From assembly GCF_003814705.1 (NCBI RefSeq), contig NZ_RKRA01000001.1, positions 2,604,001 to 2,668,000 of the forward strand: 64,000 nucleotides of DNA. The letters are read 5' to 3'. Shown one piece after another: positions 46,874-55,928 of the stretch. The DNA is from Georgenia muralis (GTDB lineage Bacteria; Actinomycetota; Actinomycetes; Actinomycetales; Actinomycetaceae). The notes under the pieces are model-generated. The model had not been told where the DNA came from and made no database searches. It was given only the letters and a program-made list of their open reading frames with translations. The translations under genes and the position numbers were made by a program. Positions within the stretch are counted from its first letter, which is position 1, and each line of letters begins with the position of its first letter.

Positions 46874-47382
46874 GGCGCACGACCGGCCGGGTCGGGGTAG
46901 GCCTGCTCGAGGTCGTGCATCATCCGCATGCCCTGACCGATGCCGCGGCGCACGAGCGTCGTGAGCTGGTCCTCGCTCACGCCCGCCGCCAGCGGGGTCG
47001 ACACCTCGGCGACGACGCTGACCATGCCGTCGTCGAGCACCCGCACGTAGCACTTGGGCCCGACGAAGTCCCGGTTCCAGCCGTCGACCAGCTCCAGGAC
47101 CTCCGCGAGCCGCTCGATCGCCAGGCGGCGGTGCCACGTCGCGCGGACCTGGAGGACGTTCTCCTCCGGCCCGAGGAGGTAGACGTGGAAGACGGCCTGC
47201 GCCCACATGGCCCCGACGTCGCCGGCGCGGTCGCGGAACCACGGGTACCCCAGGTCGTCCAGGGCGGCGACGACCCGTTCCCTCGTCAGCGGGTGGACCA
47301 CGTCCCGCGCCGTCCGGGCGCCCGCGTCCGCGGCGCCCGGGCCCGAGGCCCGGCCCCGGCCGTCCTCCGCCGCCGCGCTCAT
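46870..47382 (-). CDS. YbjN domain protein (first of a pair)
   Basis: A 170-aa paralogue of the next gene: LTRERVVAALDDLGYPWFRD, VLQVRATWHRRLAIERLAEV, ELVDGWNRDFVGPKCYVRV. The shared pattern x-V-R-x-T-W and W-N-R-D shows that the pair arose by duplication. TACCCT lies 6 nt before the ATG, so the pair starts with a leaderless cistron. It is divergent from miaA with 56 bp between the start codons. Confidence 0.82.
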   Translation of the reverse strand: MSAAAEDGRGRASGPGAADAGARTARDVVHPLTRERVVAALDDLGYPWFRDRAGDVGAMWAQAVFHVYLLGPEENVLQVRATWHRRLAIERLAEVLELVDGWNRDFVGPKCYVRVLDDGMVSVVAEVSTPLAAGVSEDQLTTLVRRGIGQGMRMMHDLEQAYPDPAGRAP

Positions 47383-47388
47383 ACGACG

Positions 47389-47394
47389 AGGGTA
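47389..47394 (-). promoter_or_regulatory. -10 element (TACCCT) for the YbjN pair
   Basis: Minus-strand TACCCT, 6 nt before ATG 47382. Confidence 0.55.
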
Positions 47395-47425
47395 GTCCGC
47401 GGTCCTCCCGGCCGGCCGGTCGGGG

Positions 47426-47431
47426 TAGGTT
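47426..47431 (+). promoter_or_regulatory. -10 element TAGGTT for miaA
   Basis: TAGGTT, 7 nt before GTG 47439, decides this start over the in-frame TTG at 47430, which lies inside the element. Confidence 0.6.
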
Positions 47432-47438
47432 GACCGGC

Positions 47439-48356
47439 GTGCAGGAACCGGGGCCCAGGCACGTCGTCGCCGTCGTGGGGATGACGGCGACCGGGAAGTC
47501 CGACCTGGCCCTCGACCTCGCCGAGGCGCTCGGCGGCGAGGTCGTCAACGCCGACGCCATGCAGCTCTACCGCGGCATGGACGTCGGGACGGCGAAGCTC
47601 CCGGTCGCCGAGCGGCGGGGCGTGCCCCACCACCAGCTCGACGTCCTCGACGTCACCGAGGAGGCCCGCGTCGCCGCCTACCAGCGCGCCGCCCGCGAGG
47701 ACCTCGCCGCCGTCGCGGCCCGGGGGCACCGCCCGCTCCTCGTCGGTGGCTCCGGACTCTACGTCCGCGCGGCCCTGGACCACCTGGAGTTCCCGGGGAC
47801 GGACCCGCAGGTGCGCGCCGAGCTCGAGCGCCGCGCCGAGACCGAGGGCCGGCGTGCCCTGCACGACGAGCTCGCCCGGTTGGACCCGGGCGCGGCCGCC
47901 CGGATCGACCCGCGCAACGCCCGGCGGGTGATCCGTGCCCTCGAGGTCATCGCCGTGACCGGCAGGCCCTTCTCCGCCGCGCTGCCCGAGCACGTCTACG
48001 CCGTCCCCGCGGTCCAGCTCGCGATCGACGTGCCCCGTCCCGAGCTGGACGGGCGCATCGCCCGCCGCGCCGCCGCGATGATGGCGGGCGGACTGGTCGA
48101 GGAGACGGAGGCGCTCCTCAGCCGCGGCCTCGCCGAGGGCGTGACCGCCCGTCGCGCCGTCGGGTACGTGCAGGCGATGGACGTCCTCGCGAGCCGGCGC
48201 ACCCGCGAGGAGGCCACCGAGGACATCACGGTGGCGACCCGGCAGCTGGCCCGGCGGCAGGAGAAGTGGTTCCGCCGCGACCCCCGCATCCACTGGCTCG
48301 CCCCCGGCCCCCGGGCGGACGTCCTGGCCGCCGCACTGCGTACCCTGGGGCCATGA
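47439..48356 (+). CDS. miaA: tRNA dimethylallyltransferase
   Basis: MiaA adds the dimethylallyl group to A37 of UNN-decoding tRNAs, the step before MiaB. The 305-aa product has the P-loop VGMTATGKSDLALDLA, DAMQLYRGMDVGTAK (substrate-binding Asp/Gln), RPLLVGGSGLYVRA and DPRNARRVIRALEV. Its stop overlaps the dapF start (ATGA). Confidence 0.96.
   Translation: MQEPGPRHVVAVVGMTATGKSDLALDLAEALGGEVVNADAMQLYRGMDVGTAKLPVAERRGVPHHQLDVLDVTEEARVAAYQRAAREDLAAVAARGHRPLLVGGSGLYVRAALDHLEFPGTDPQVRAELERRAETEGRRALHDELARLDPGAAARIDPRNARRVIRALEVIAVTGRPFSAALPEHVYAVPAVQLAIDVPRPELDGRIARRAAAMMAGGLVEETEALLSRGLAEGVTARRAVGYVQAMDVLASRRTREEATEDITVATRQLARRQEKWFRRDPRIHWLAPGPRADVLAAALRTLGP
48341..48346 (+). promoter_or_regulatory. 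-10 candidate TACCCT for dapF inside miaA
   Basis: TACCCT 6 nt before ATG 48353 would give a leaderless dapF mRNA in addition to read-through from miaA. Confidence 0.4.
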
Positions 48357-49258
48357 CCTCGCCCTTCCCGGTCCTGCGCGGCCGGACGCTCACCACCGGT
48401 CACGGCACCGAGAACGACTTCGTCCTCGTGCCCGACCCCGACGGCGAGCTCGAGATCGGTGCCGACGAGGTCGCCGCCGTCTGCGACCGGCACGCCGGCG
48501 TGGGGGCGGACGGCCTCATCCGCGTGGTGCGCTCACGCGCCCTGCCCGAGCAGGTGCTCGCGGGGTCCGGCGAGGCCGAGTGGTTCATGGACTACCGCAA
48601 CGCCGACGGGTCGGTCGCGGAGATGTGCGGCAACGGCGTGCGGGTCTTCGTCCACTACCTCCGCGAGAGCGGCCTCGTCACGATCGCCGACGGCGGGTCG
48701 ATCGTCGTCGGGACGCGCGGGGGCCCGCGGCGGGTGAGCGTCGTGGGGGAGCTGTACACGGTCGAGATGGGACGCTGGCAGATGCCCGGCGGGCTGGCCG
48801 CCGTCCAGGCCGGCTACGACGTCGTCGTCCAGGTGGGCGGGCTCGAGGGTCCCCGTGCGGGGCTAGGGGTCACCCTCCCCAACCCGCACACCGTCGTCGC
48901 CCTGCCCGACGAGCAGACCCTGGCCGCCGCCGACCTCACCCGGCCCGCCGCCTACGACCCGGAGCCGCCGGAGGGCACGAACCTCGAGCTGGTGGTGCCG
49001 CTGGGCGAGGAGAGCGACGCCGCGGGGGTCGTCGGTGCCCTGCGGATGCGCGTGCTCGAGCGCGGCGTGGGCGAGACCCGGTCCTGCGGGACGGGGACGT
49101 GTGCCGCGGCGCTCGCGGTGCGTGCGTGGGGCGGGCCCGGCGCGCCGGACACCTGGCGGGTCCTCGTCCCGGGCGGTGAGGTGCTCGTCCGCGTCCAGGG
49201 GGAGCGGGTCACGCTCACCGGTCCCGCGGTGCTCACCGCCGACGTCGTCCTGCGCTGA
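48353..49258 (+). CDS. dapF: Diaminopimelate epimerase
   Basis: DapF converts LL- to meso-diaminopimelate for lysine and peptidoglycan. The 301-aa product has the two catalytic cysteines in EMCGNGVRVFVHYL (Cys92) and RSCGTGTCAAALA (Cys245), plus GHGTENDFVLV near the start. miaA-dapF-hflX is a conserved actinobacterial order; here two other genes are inserted before hflX. Confidence 0.96.
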   Translation: MTSPFPVLRGRTLTTGHGTENDFVLVPDPDGELEIGADEVAAVCDRHAGVGADGLIRVVRSRALPEQVLAGSGEAEWFMDYRNADGSVAEMCGNGVRVFVHYLRESGLVTIADGGSIVVGTRGGPRRVSVVGELYTVEMGRWQMPGGLAAVQAGYDVVVQVGGLEGPRAGLGVTLPNPHTVVALPDEQTLAAADLTRPAAYDPEPPEGTNLELVVPLGEESDAAGVVGALRMRVLERGVGETRSCGTGTCAAALAVRAWGGPGAPDTWRVLVPGGEVLVRVQGERVTLTGPAVLTADVVLR

Positions 49259-49283
49259 CCGGCCCGGCCCGAGAGGGGATCCG

Positions 49284-50528
49284 TTGCCCAAGAGGAAGCG
49301 CCGACCGCGCCACGACCGGCCCCCGGCCCGGCCCCGTCCGGGAGCGGGTCCCCGAGGCGCCGCCGCGCATGGCGTGCCCGCCCACGGGGCCCCCGCGCAG
49401 GCCGGGTCCCCAACCGGCAGCGCCGTGTCGCCGTCCGAAGGTCCGGGTTCCGCCGACCCCGCGGACCTCCTCGCGGAGTTCGAGCGGTGGTGCCGGTCCC
49501 TCGACCTCGACCCCGCCGGGCTGCGCCGGCTGGTCGCGACCGCCCTCGCGCTCAAGGAAGAGCTCCCGGGCGCGGCGGACCCGGCGCGGTGGTCGCCCGA
49601 GGACCTCACCACGGTGCTCACCCGGACGTTCCCCGCGCGCGTGCCCCTCGACGCCGATGAGCAGCGCCTCGTCGGCCCGGCGATGGCCCTGTACCTGTCC
49701 TTCCTCGGGACGACCGGACGGTGGCCCGCCTCCGCCGTGCCGCTCGACGCCCTGACGGGCCTGGTCGAGAAGCTCGCCGACGAGGTGCCCCGCGCGTACC
49801 GACGCGGCTCCGGCCACGACGGCGTCGAGCATGCGCCCGGTGCCGAGCCTGCGCCCGGTGCCGAACCCAACCCCTTCACCGCGCTGTGGCCCGACGCCCT
49901 CGGGCCGGTGCCCGACCTCACCGTCGTGCTCCGGCTGGACGTCCCCGCCGACCGGGCCGCGGCGTGGATGCGGGGCTCCCGGGTGTGGGGCTGGACGCGG
50001 GGGGTCCTGGACTGGGTGGGCACCTCACGTGAGGTGGCCGACGACGGCGGGCTGCGCGACGCCGACGCCGCCGAGCTCCTCGGCCGGCTCGCACCTGCCG
50101 GACACCCGGCGCCGATCGCGCTGCTGTGGCCCGCCCTGGTCGCGACCGGCCTTCTCGAGGCGACCGGGGACCGCGTCCGACCCGGGCCCCGCGCCCTCGA
50201 CGAGGGGCCCGACGAGGCCGTCGTCCTGGACGGGGTGGCCCTGCACGCGGCGGTGCTGGCCGAGCTGCTCCGCCCGGCGCCCTCCGGCACCACCCGGGCG
50301 CGGGTCCCGGGCCTCACGCTCGGCGCTCTCGTGCGCGCCGCGGAGCCGCGCGGCTTCACCGTCCCCGCCGGTCTTGGTCCCGCGCTCGCGGACGTCACCG
50401 AGGGGCTCGGCGCCGACCTCGCGGTGGCCGTCGAGGTCGGTGTCCTCGAGCGGCGCGGCGACGCCTACGTCCTGCCCCCGGAGGTGGCCCCCGCGGTGCC
50501 CTACGCCGTCGGCCTGGTCGGGCCCTGA
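49284..50528 (+). CDS. Uncharacterised protein, 414 aa
   Basis: I do not recognise the family. With TTG 49284 (ribosome site GAGAGGGG) the protein starts with a basic Pro/Arg-rich segment (LPKRKRRPRHDRPPARPRPG), followed by a helical region LLAEFERWCRSLDLDPAGLR and RTFPARVPLDADEQ, ending near residue 165. After a linker with two PGAEP units comes a C-terminal half resembling a mainly helical or winged-helix region (LRDADAAELLGRLAPAGHPA, GLLEATGDRVRPG). Codon use and GC pattern equal the neighbours. The 3' end overlaps the RsmC-like gene on the other strand by 28 nt. It could be an RNA- or DNA-binding protein from the basic N-terminus, but that is a guess. Confidence 0.7.
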   Translation: MPKRKRRPRHDRPPARPRPGAGPRGAAAHGVPAHGAPAQAGSPTGSAVSPSEGPGSADPADLLAEFERWCRSLDLDPAGLRRLVATALALKEELPGAADPARWSPEDLTTVLTRTFPARVPLDADEQRLVGPAMALYLSFLGTTGRWPASAVPLDALTGLVEKLADEVPRAYRRGSGHDGVEHAPGAEPAPGAEPNPFTALWPDALGPVPDLTVVLRLDVPADRAAAWMRGSRVWGWTRGVLDWVGTSREVADDGGLRDADAAELLGRLAPAGHPAPIALLWPALVATGLLEATGDRVRPGPRALDEGPDEAVVLDGVALHAAVLAELLRPAPSGTTRARVPGLTLGALVRAAEPRGFTVPAGLGPALADVTEGLGADLAVAVEVGVLERRGDAYVLPPEVAPAVPYAVGLVGP

Positions 50529-51142
50529 GGTGTGACCGTCAGCACCCGGAAGCCGCCGCTGGTGCCCGCGCGGGTGACGTCCGCGCCCACGTCCTCGGCG
50601 AGCCAACGGTGCAGCGAGTCCGCCCCGAGGTTCTTCGCGACGACGAGCTGGGCCCGCCCGCCGGGCGCGAGGAGGGCGAGCCAGGACCGCAGCAGCTCGT
50701 GCAGGGCCGCCTTGCCGATCCGGATGGGCGGGTTCGACCAGATCTCGTCGAGCTCGACACCGTCGGCCCGCAGGCGGCGCAGGGCCTCGCCCGCCTCGAG
50801 CGCGCGCACGTTCGTCAGGCCCAGCGCGGCAGCGTTGCGGGCCGTGAGGTCCACGGCCCGCTCGTTGACGTCCGCCGCCCAGACCGTCGCGCCGGGGGAG
50901 GCGGCAGCCATCGCCAGTGCGACCGGTCCCCAGCCGCAGCCGACGTCGGCGAGGTGCCCCCTGGCCGGCGGGTCCGCCACGGTCTCGAGGAGCACCCGGG
51001 TCCCCGGGTCGAGCCGGTCGCCCGAGAAGACCCCGGGCGCCGTGAGCACCCGGACCCGGCGGCCGCGGAGCGACGCCTCGAGGGGGCGCAGCTCGGCGGG
51101 CGAGGCCGGGCTGGCGGTGAAGTAGTGCTCGGGCGTGCTCAC
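50501..51142 (-). CDS. Class I SAM methyltransferase, RsmC-like
   Basis: A 213-aa methyltransferase: SAM site HLADVGCGWGPVALAMAA, WAADVNERAVDLTARNAAAL and the catalytic-type motif DEIWSNPPIRIGK, followed by WLALLAPGGRAQLVVAKNLG. NPP and the overall order match the C-terminal catalytic domain of RsmC (16S rRNA m2G1207). The pseudo-domain of proteobacterial RsmC is absent, as in other actinobacterial relatives. GTG 51142 with TACGGT 6 nt upstream. Confidence 0.85.
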   Translation of the reverse strand: MSTPEHYFTASPASPAELRPLEASLRGRRVRVLTAPGVFSGDRLDPGTRVLLETVADPPARGHLADVGCGWGPVALAMAAASPGATVWAADVNERAVDLTARNAAALGLTNVRALEAGEALRRLRADGVELDEIWSNPPIRIGKAALHELLRSWLALLAPGGRAQLVVAKNLGADSLHRWLAEDVGADVTRAGTSGGFRVLTVTPQGPTRPTA

Positions 51143-51148
51143 CCGCCC

Positions 51149-51154
51149 ACCGTA
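51149..51154 (-). promoter_or_regulatory. -10 element (TACGGT) for the RsmC-like gene
   Basis: Minus-strand TACGGT, 6 nt before GTG 51142. A GATAAT at 51173-51178 on the plus strand could serve hflX. Confidence 0.5.
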
Positions 51155-51253
51155 TCGGCGGTCCGCCGTGGGGATAATTCCTCGCACCACCCGGCCGCCC
51201 GTGGGACCCTGGGAGGAGCGGCGCGCCGTGCGCCGACCGGACGGAAGGACGCC

Positions 51254-52819
51254 ATGACCACGACCCGCCAGCCCCAGCACACCCCGGACGCCGACGGGCG
51301 AGGTGCGCAGGAGGCCGCGGAGGACGTGGTGGCCCGGATCCTCGCGCGCGCCGGGAGCGTGCGCTCGACCGAGGGCACCGCGCTGCAGTCCGGTTCCGAC
51401 GGGTCCGCCGGTGAGCACGACGGGGCCTACGACGGCGACCAGCTCGAGCGGGAGGAGCGTGCCGCGCTGCGCCGCGTGTCGGGCCTGTCCACCGAGCTCC
51501 AGGACGTCACCGAGGTCGAGTACCGCCAGCTGCGCCTCGAGCGCGTCGTCCTCGTGGGCCTGTGGTCCACCGGCTCGGCGGAGACGGCCGAGGTCTCCCT
51601 CCGTGAGCTCGCCGCCCTCGCCGAGACCGCCGGCTCGGAGGTGCTCGACGGGCTCCTCCAGCGCCGGCAGAACCCCGACCCCGGCACCTACCTCGGCTCG
51701 GGCAAGGCCGCCGAGCTCGCCGAGCTCGTCGCCTCGGTCGGCGCCGACACCGTCGTCGTGGACGGCGAGCTCAGCCCCTCCCAGCGCCGCGGCCTGGAGG
51801 ACATCGTCAAGGTCAAGGTCATCGACCGCACCGCCCTCATCCTCGACATCTTCGCCCAGCACGCGAAGTCGCGGGAGGGCAAGGCACAGGTCGAGCTCGC
51901 CCAGCTCGAGTACCTGCTGCCGCGCCTTCGTGGCTGGGGCGAGTCGATGTCGCGCCAGGCCGGTGGCCGGGTCGCGGGCGGTGCGGGCATCGGCTCCCGC
52001 GGCCCCGGAGAGACCAAGATCGAGCTCGACCGGCGTCGGATCCGCACCCGCATGGCGCGCCTGCGCCGTCAGATCCGGGAGATGGCGCCCTCGCGGGAGA
52101 CCAAGCGGGGTGCGCGGCGCCACCACCAGGTGCCGTCGGTGGCGATCGCCGGGTACACCAACGCGGGCAAGTCCTCGCTGCTCAACCGGCTCACCGGCGC
52201 CGGCGTCCTCGTCGAGAACGCGCTCTTCGCCACGCTGGACCCCACCGTGCGCCGGGCGACGACCCCGGACGGGCGCGAGTACACCCTCACCGACACCGTC
52301 GGGTTCGTGCGCTCGCTGCCCACCGAGCTCGTCGAGGCGTTCCGGTCCACGCTGGAGGAGGTCGCCGAGGCGGACCTCGTCCTGCACGTCGTCGACGCCG
52401 CGCACCCCGACCCGGAGGGCCAGGTCGGCGCCGTCCGCTCGGTCATCGCCGACATCCCCGGCGGCGCCGACGTCCCTGAGCTCATCGTCCTGAACAAGGC
52501 CGACCTCGCCGCCCCGGAGGACCTCGCGGCCCTGCGCACCCGGTACCCGACGTCGGTGGCGGTCTCCGCCCGCACCGGTGAGGGGATCGAGGAGCTGGCT
52601 CGGCTCGTCGCCGAGATGCTCCCGCGCCCCTCGGAGGAGGTGGACCTGGTGGTGCCGTACTCGCGCGGCGACCTCGTCTCGCGGGCCCACACCGACGGCG
52701 AGGTGCTGACCGAGTCGTACGCCGAGGGCGGGACCCGGCTGCACGCCCGCGTGGACCCCGCCCTCGCGGCCGAGCTGCGCACGGTCGCGGGCGCCCCGGC
52801 GGCCCGCTCGGCCTCCTGA
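51254..52819 (+). CDS. hflX: GTPase HflX
   Basis: HflX is a ribosome-binding GTPase that splits stalled or hibernating ribosomes. The 521-aa product has the HflX N-terminal domain (LDGLLQRRQNPDPGTYLGSG), the Gly-rich linker GAGIGSRGPGETKIE, then the G domain: G1 GYTNAGKSS (Lys306), G3 DTVGFVRSLP and G4 NKAD. ATG 51254 follows ACGGAAGGAC. The DinG-type gene starts 2 nt after the stop. Confidence 0.95.
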   Translation: MTTTRQPQHTPDADGRGAQEAAEDVVARILARAGSVRSTEGTALQSGSDGSAGEHDGAYDGDQLEREERAALRRVSGLSTELQDVTEVEYRQLRLERVVLVGLWSTGSAETAEVSLRELAALAETAGSEVLDGLLQRRQNPDPGTYLGSGKAAELAELVASVGADTVVVDGELSPSQRRGLEDIVKVKVIDRTALILDIFAQHAKSREGKAQVELAQLEYLLPRLRGWGESMSRQAGGRVAGGAGIGSRGPGETKIELDRRRIRTRMARLRRQIREMAPSRETKRGARRHHQVPSVAIAGYTNAGKSSLLNRLTGAGVLVENALFATLDPTVRRATTPDGREYTLTDTVGFVRSLPTELVEAFRSTLEEVAEADLVLHVVDAAHPDPEGQVGAVRSVIADIPGGADVPELIVLNKADLAAPEDLAALRTRYPTSVAVSARTGEGIEELARLVAEMLPRPSEEVDLVVPYSRGDLVSRAHTDGEVLTESYAEGGTRLHARVDPALAAELRTVAGAPAARSAS

Positions 52820-52821
52820 GC

Positions 52822-54861
52822 GTGGGGGCCGACACCGGCGCCCTGCTCGACGCCGCGGTCGCGGCGGTCAGTGGGGCCCGGCGCGAGGGGCAGTTGCGCA
52901 TGGCGGAGGCCGTCGCGCAGACCCTGGACGACCGCACGCACCTGCTCGTCCAGGCCGGGACCGGCACCGGCAAGTCCCTCGCCTACCTCGTGCCGGTGCT
53001 CGCCCACGCCGTCGAGAAGGGCGAGCGGGCCGTCGTCTCCACGGCCACGCTGGCGCTCCAGCGCCAGGTGCTCGCCCACGACGCGCCCCTCGTGGCGGAC
53101 ATCGTCGCCGAGCGCACCGGTGCGCGACCGAAGGTGGCCCTGCTCAAGGGCTGGCAGAACTACCTCTGCCTGCACAAGGTCGCCGGCGGCTACCCCGTGG
53201 AGGAGGAGCCGGGGCTCTTCGCCGTCTCCGCCGCCACCGACGGCGGCCTGCCCGCCGGCGGAGCGCCGGTCGAGCCGCCGACCGACCGGCACGGGTCGGA
53301 GCCGGCCCTCGCGGGCCGGGAGGGTCTGGGCGAGCAGGTGCTCCGTCTGCGGGCCTGGTCGGAGGAGACCGGGACGGGTGACCGCGACGACCTCGTGCCC
53401 GGGGTGAGCGAGCGGGCCTGGCGGCAGGTCTCGGTCACGAGGATGGAGTGTCTGGGTCAGCGGTGCCCGATGATCTCGGAGTGCTTCCCCGAGGCGGCGC
53501 GCGTCAGCGCCCGGGAGGCCGACGTCGTCGTGACGAACCACGCGATGCTCGGCATCGCCGCCTCGGGCTCCCCGGGGGTGCTCCCCGAGCACGACGTCTT
53601 GGTCGTCGACGAGGCCCACGAGCTCGCCGAGCGGGTCACCGCCCAGGCCACCGCCGAGTTGAGCGCGAGCGTCGTCGAGCGGACCGCCCGGCTCGCCCGC
53701 CGGCACGCCGGTGTCGGCCTGGCGAACCTCGAGGCCGCCGCGACGTCCTTGCGCGCCCGGCTCGAGGTCGTGCCCGACGGCCGCCTCGTCCACGGGCTGC
53801 CCGCGGACCTGCGCGACGCGGTGATCCTCGTCGAGGCCGGGGCCCGCGAGGCGGTCGGCGCGATGAAGCCCGAACCGGGCGCCGAGGACGCCGGCGGCCG
53901 AGCGATGGCCCGCTCCGCCATGGTCGTGCTGCACGAGATCGCCGAACGGCTCCTCGGTGACTCCGTCGCCGCGCGCCGGGACGTCCTGTGGTGCGAACGT
54001 CCCCGCGGGGGCCTGGAGCAGCCCCGGCTGCGGCTGGCCCCGCTCGACGTCGCCGGCCCGGTCGCCACCCAGCTCCTCGCCGGCCGGGCGGCGGTTCTCA
54101 CCTCGGCGACCCTGGCCCTCGGCGGCACGTTCGACCCGATGGCGCGCTCCCTCGGGCTCACCCTCGACGACGCGACGCCCTGGCGCGGCCTCGACGTCGG
54201 CTCACCCTTCGACTACGCCCGGCAGGGCATCCTCTACACCGCACGTCACCTGCCGCCGCCGGGCCGCGACGGGACGAGCGAGCAGGCGCTCGAGGAGCTG
54301 GTCGCGCTCGTCCGGGCAGCCGGCGGGGCCACCCTCGGGCTCTTCTCGTCCCGCCGGGCGGCCGAGGCCGCCACGGAGCGGCTGCGCGCCGAGCTCGACA
54401 CCCCGGTCCTGTGCCAGGGCGAGGACCAGCTGCCCACGCTCGTCCGGCGTTTCGTCGAGGACGAGGCGACCTCCCTCATGGGCACCCTCTCCCTGTGGCA
54501 GGGCGTCGACGTCCCCGGACCGACGTGCCGGCTCGTCGTCATCGACCGCATCCCCTTCCCCCGGCCCGACGACCCGGTCAAGCAGGCCCGTTCGGAGGTC
54601 GTGGCGGCGGCGGGGGGAAACGCCTTCATGTCGGTGGCCGCCACCCACGCGGCGCTCCTGCTCGCCCAGGGCGCCGGCCGGCTCGTGCGCCGCATCGATG
54701 ACCGCGGCGTCGTGGCGGTGCTCGACCCACGGCTGGCCACCGCCCGCTACGGCACCTTCCTCACCCGCTCGATGCCGCCGCTGTGGCCCACCAGCGACGG
54801 CGAGCTCACCCGTGCGGCGCTGCGCCGCCTCTCCGCGGGCACCGCGGCGGTGTCCCACTAG
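52822..54861 (+). CDS. dinG: DinG/XPD-family ATP-dependent DNA helicase
   Basis: The 679-aa product is an iron-sulphur superfamily 2 helicase. Walker A is VQAGTGTGKS (Lys51), motif II is VVDEAHELAERV, motif VI is AQGAGRLVRR. Four cysteines, Cys116, Cys210, Cys215 and Cys221 (MECLGQRCPMISEC), have the spacing of the FeS-cluster domain. DinG-type helicases unwind D-loops, R-loops and G-quadruplexes. GTG start 2 nt after hflX means coupled translation. I found no LexA box upstream of hflX or this gene, unlike E. coli dinG. Confidence 0.92.
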   Translation: MGADTGALLDAAVAAVSGARREGQLRMAEAVAQTLDDRTHLLVQAGTGTGKSLAYLVPVLAHAVEKGERAVVSTATLALQRQVLAHDAPLVADIVAERTGARPKVALLKGWQNYLCLHKVAGGYPVEEEPGLFAVSAATDGGLPAGGAPVEPPTDRHGSEPALAGREGLGEQVLRLRAWSEETGTGDRDDLVPGVSERAWRQVSVTRMECLGQRCPMISECFPEAARVSAREADVVVTNHAMLGIAASGSPGVLPEHDVLVVDEAHELAERVTAQATAELSASVVERTARLARRHAGVGLANLEAAATSLRARLEVVPDGRLVHGLPADLRDAVILVEAGAREAVGAMKPEPGAEDAGGRAMARSAMVVLHEIAERLLGDSVAARRDVLWCERPRGGLEQPRLRLAPLDVAGPVATQLLAGRAAVLTSATLALGGTFDPMARSLGLTLDDATPWRGLDVGSPFDYARQGILYTARHLPPPGRDGTSEQALEELVALVRAAGGATLGLFSSRRAAEAATERLRAELDTPVLCQGEDQLPTLVRRFVEDEATSLMGTLSLWQGVDVPGPTCRLVVIDRIPFPRPDDPVKQARSEVVAAAGGNAFMSVAATHAALLLAQGAGRLVRRIDDRGVVAVLDPRLATARYGTFLTRSMPPLWPTSDGELTRAALRRLSAGTAAVSH

Positions 54862-54864
54862 GCT
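54859..54864 (+). promoter_or_regulatory. -10 candidate TAGGCT for ldh
   Basis: TAGGCT starts at the dinG stop codon and is 39 nt before the ldh ATG, which has its own AGGAGGT site. Confidence 0.4.
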
Positions 54865-54903
54865 CTTGGCTGCACCGTCCCCGCGCCGACCAGGAGGTCC
54901 CGG

Positions 54904-55917
54904 ATGACCCACCACGACGACGTCCCAGGCCGTCAGGAGCTGCTCGGCGGTGAGGGCCGGAGCACCGAGCCCCGGCGCAGCAAGGTGGCCATCGTCGGGG
55001 CCGGTGCCGTCGGCTCGACCCTCGCCTACGCCTCGCTGCTGCGTGGGGCTGCGCGCGAGGTCGTCCTGTACGACCTCGACAAGGCCAAGGTCGAGGCCGA
55101 GGCGCTGGACATCGCCCACGGCATCCAGTTCACGCCGATGGGGACCGTCTCCGGCTCGGACGACATCGCGATCTGCGCCGACGCCGACGTCGTCGTCATC
55201 ACCGCCGGCGCCAAGCAGCGGCCCGGGCAGTCCCGCCTGGACCTGGCCGGCGCCACGATCGACATCATGCGGGCGCTCGTCCCGCGGCTGGTCGAGGTCG
55301 CACCGGACGCGGTGTACATCATGGTCGCCAACCCCGTGGACGTCGTGACGTACGCGGGCCTGAAGATCTCCGGCCTGCCGGCCGAGCAGTTCTTCGGCTC
55401 CGGGACCGTGCTGGACTCCTCGCGGCTGCGCTACCTCGTCGCCCGTGAGTGCGGCGTGGCGGTGCAGAACGTCCACGCCTACATCGCCGGGGAGCACGGC
55501 GACTCCGAGATCCCGCTGTGGAGCTCGGCGATGATCGGCGCCGTACCGCTGCTGCAGTGGGGGTTCACGGTCGACGGCGGCCTGCTCGACGAGGCCCGGC
55601 GCGCCCGCATCAGCGAGGAGGTGGTGGGGGCGGCGTACCGCATCATCGCGGGCAAGGGGGCCACCAACTACGCCGTCGGCCTGGCCGTGGTGCGCATCAT
55701 CGAGGCGGTGCTGCGCGACGAGCACCGCGTGCTCTCGGTCTCCTCCCTCCTCGAGGACTACCTGGAGATCTCCGACGTCTGCATGTCGGTGCCCACGGTC
55801 GTCGGCCGGGCGGGTGTGGGGCGCCGTCTCGTGCCCGTGGTCACCGAGACCGAGCGGGCGGGGCTGCGCCGCAGCGCGGAGTCGATCCGGTCCGTGGCGC
55901 AGCGCTTCGGCTTCTAG
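54904..55917 (+). CDS. ldh: L-lactate dehydrogenase
   Basis: LDH interconverts pyruvate and lactate with NADH. The 337-aa product has the NAD fold VAIVGAGAVGSTLAYASLLR, the coenzyme-loop AGAKQRPGQSR with Gln, which favours LDH over malate dehydrogenase (Arg there), VANPVDVVTY, and the active-site AGEHGDSEIP with the catalytic His. The first 24 residues are a nonconserved extension. It is convergent with lexA, 8 nt apart. Confidence 0.94.
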   Translation: MTHHDDVPGRQELLGGEGRSTEPRRSKVAIVGAGAVGSTLAYASLLRGAAREVVLYDLDKAKVEAEALDIAHGIQFTPMGTVSGSDDIAICADADVVVITAGAKQRPGQSRLDLAGATIDIMRALVPRLVEVAPDAVYIMVANPVDVVTYAGLKISGLPAEQFFGSGTVLDSSRLRYLVARECGVAVQNVHAYIAGEHGDSEIPLWSSAMIGAVPLLQWGFTVDGGLLDEARRARISEEVVGAAYRIIAGKGATNYAVGLAVVRIIEAVLRDEHRVLSVSSLLEDYLEISDVCMSVPTVVGRAGVGRRLVPVVTETERAGLRRSAESIRSVAQRFGF

Positions 55918-55928
55918 GCGGGTGCCTA
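55915..55928. terminator. Small inverted repeat formed by the ldh and lexA stop codons
   Basis: TAGGC (55915-55919) pairs with GCCTA (55924-55928) around GGGT. Each arm carries the stop codon of one of the two convergent genes. A 5-bp stem is too short for a sure terminator. Confidence 0.35.

Noticed and set aside
51143-51253. Search for a LexA box upstream of hflX-dinG
   Set aside because: No GAAC-N4-GTTC or close variant is present, so SOS control of this DinG-type gene is not supported.
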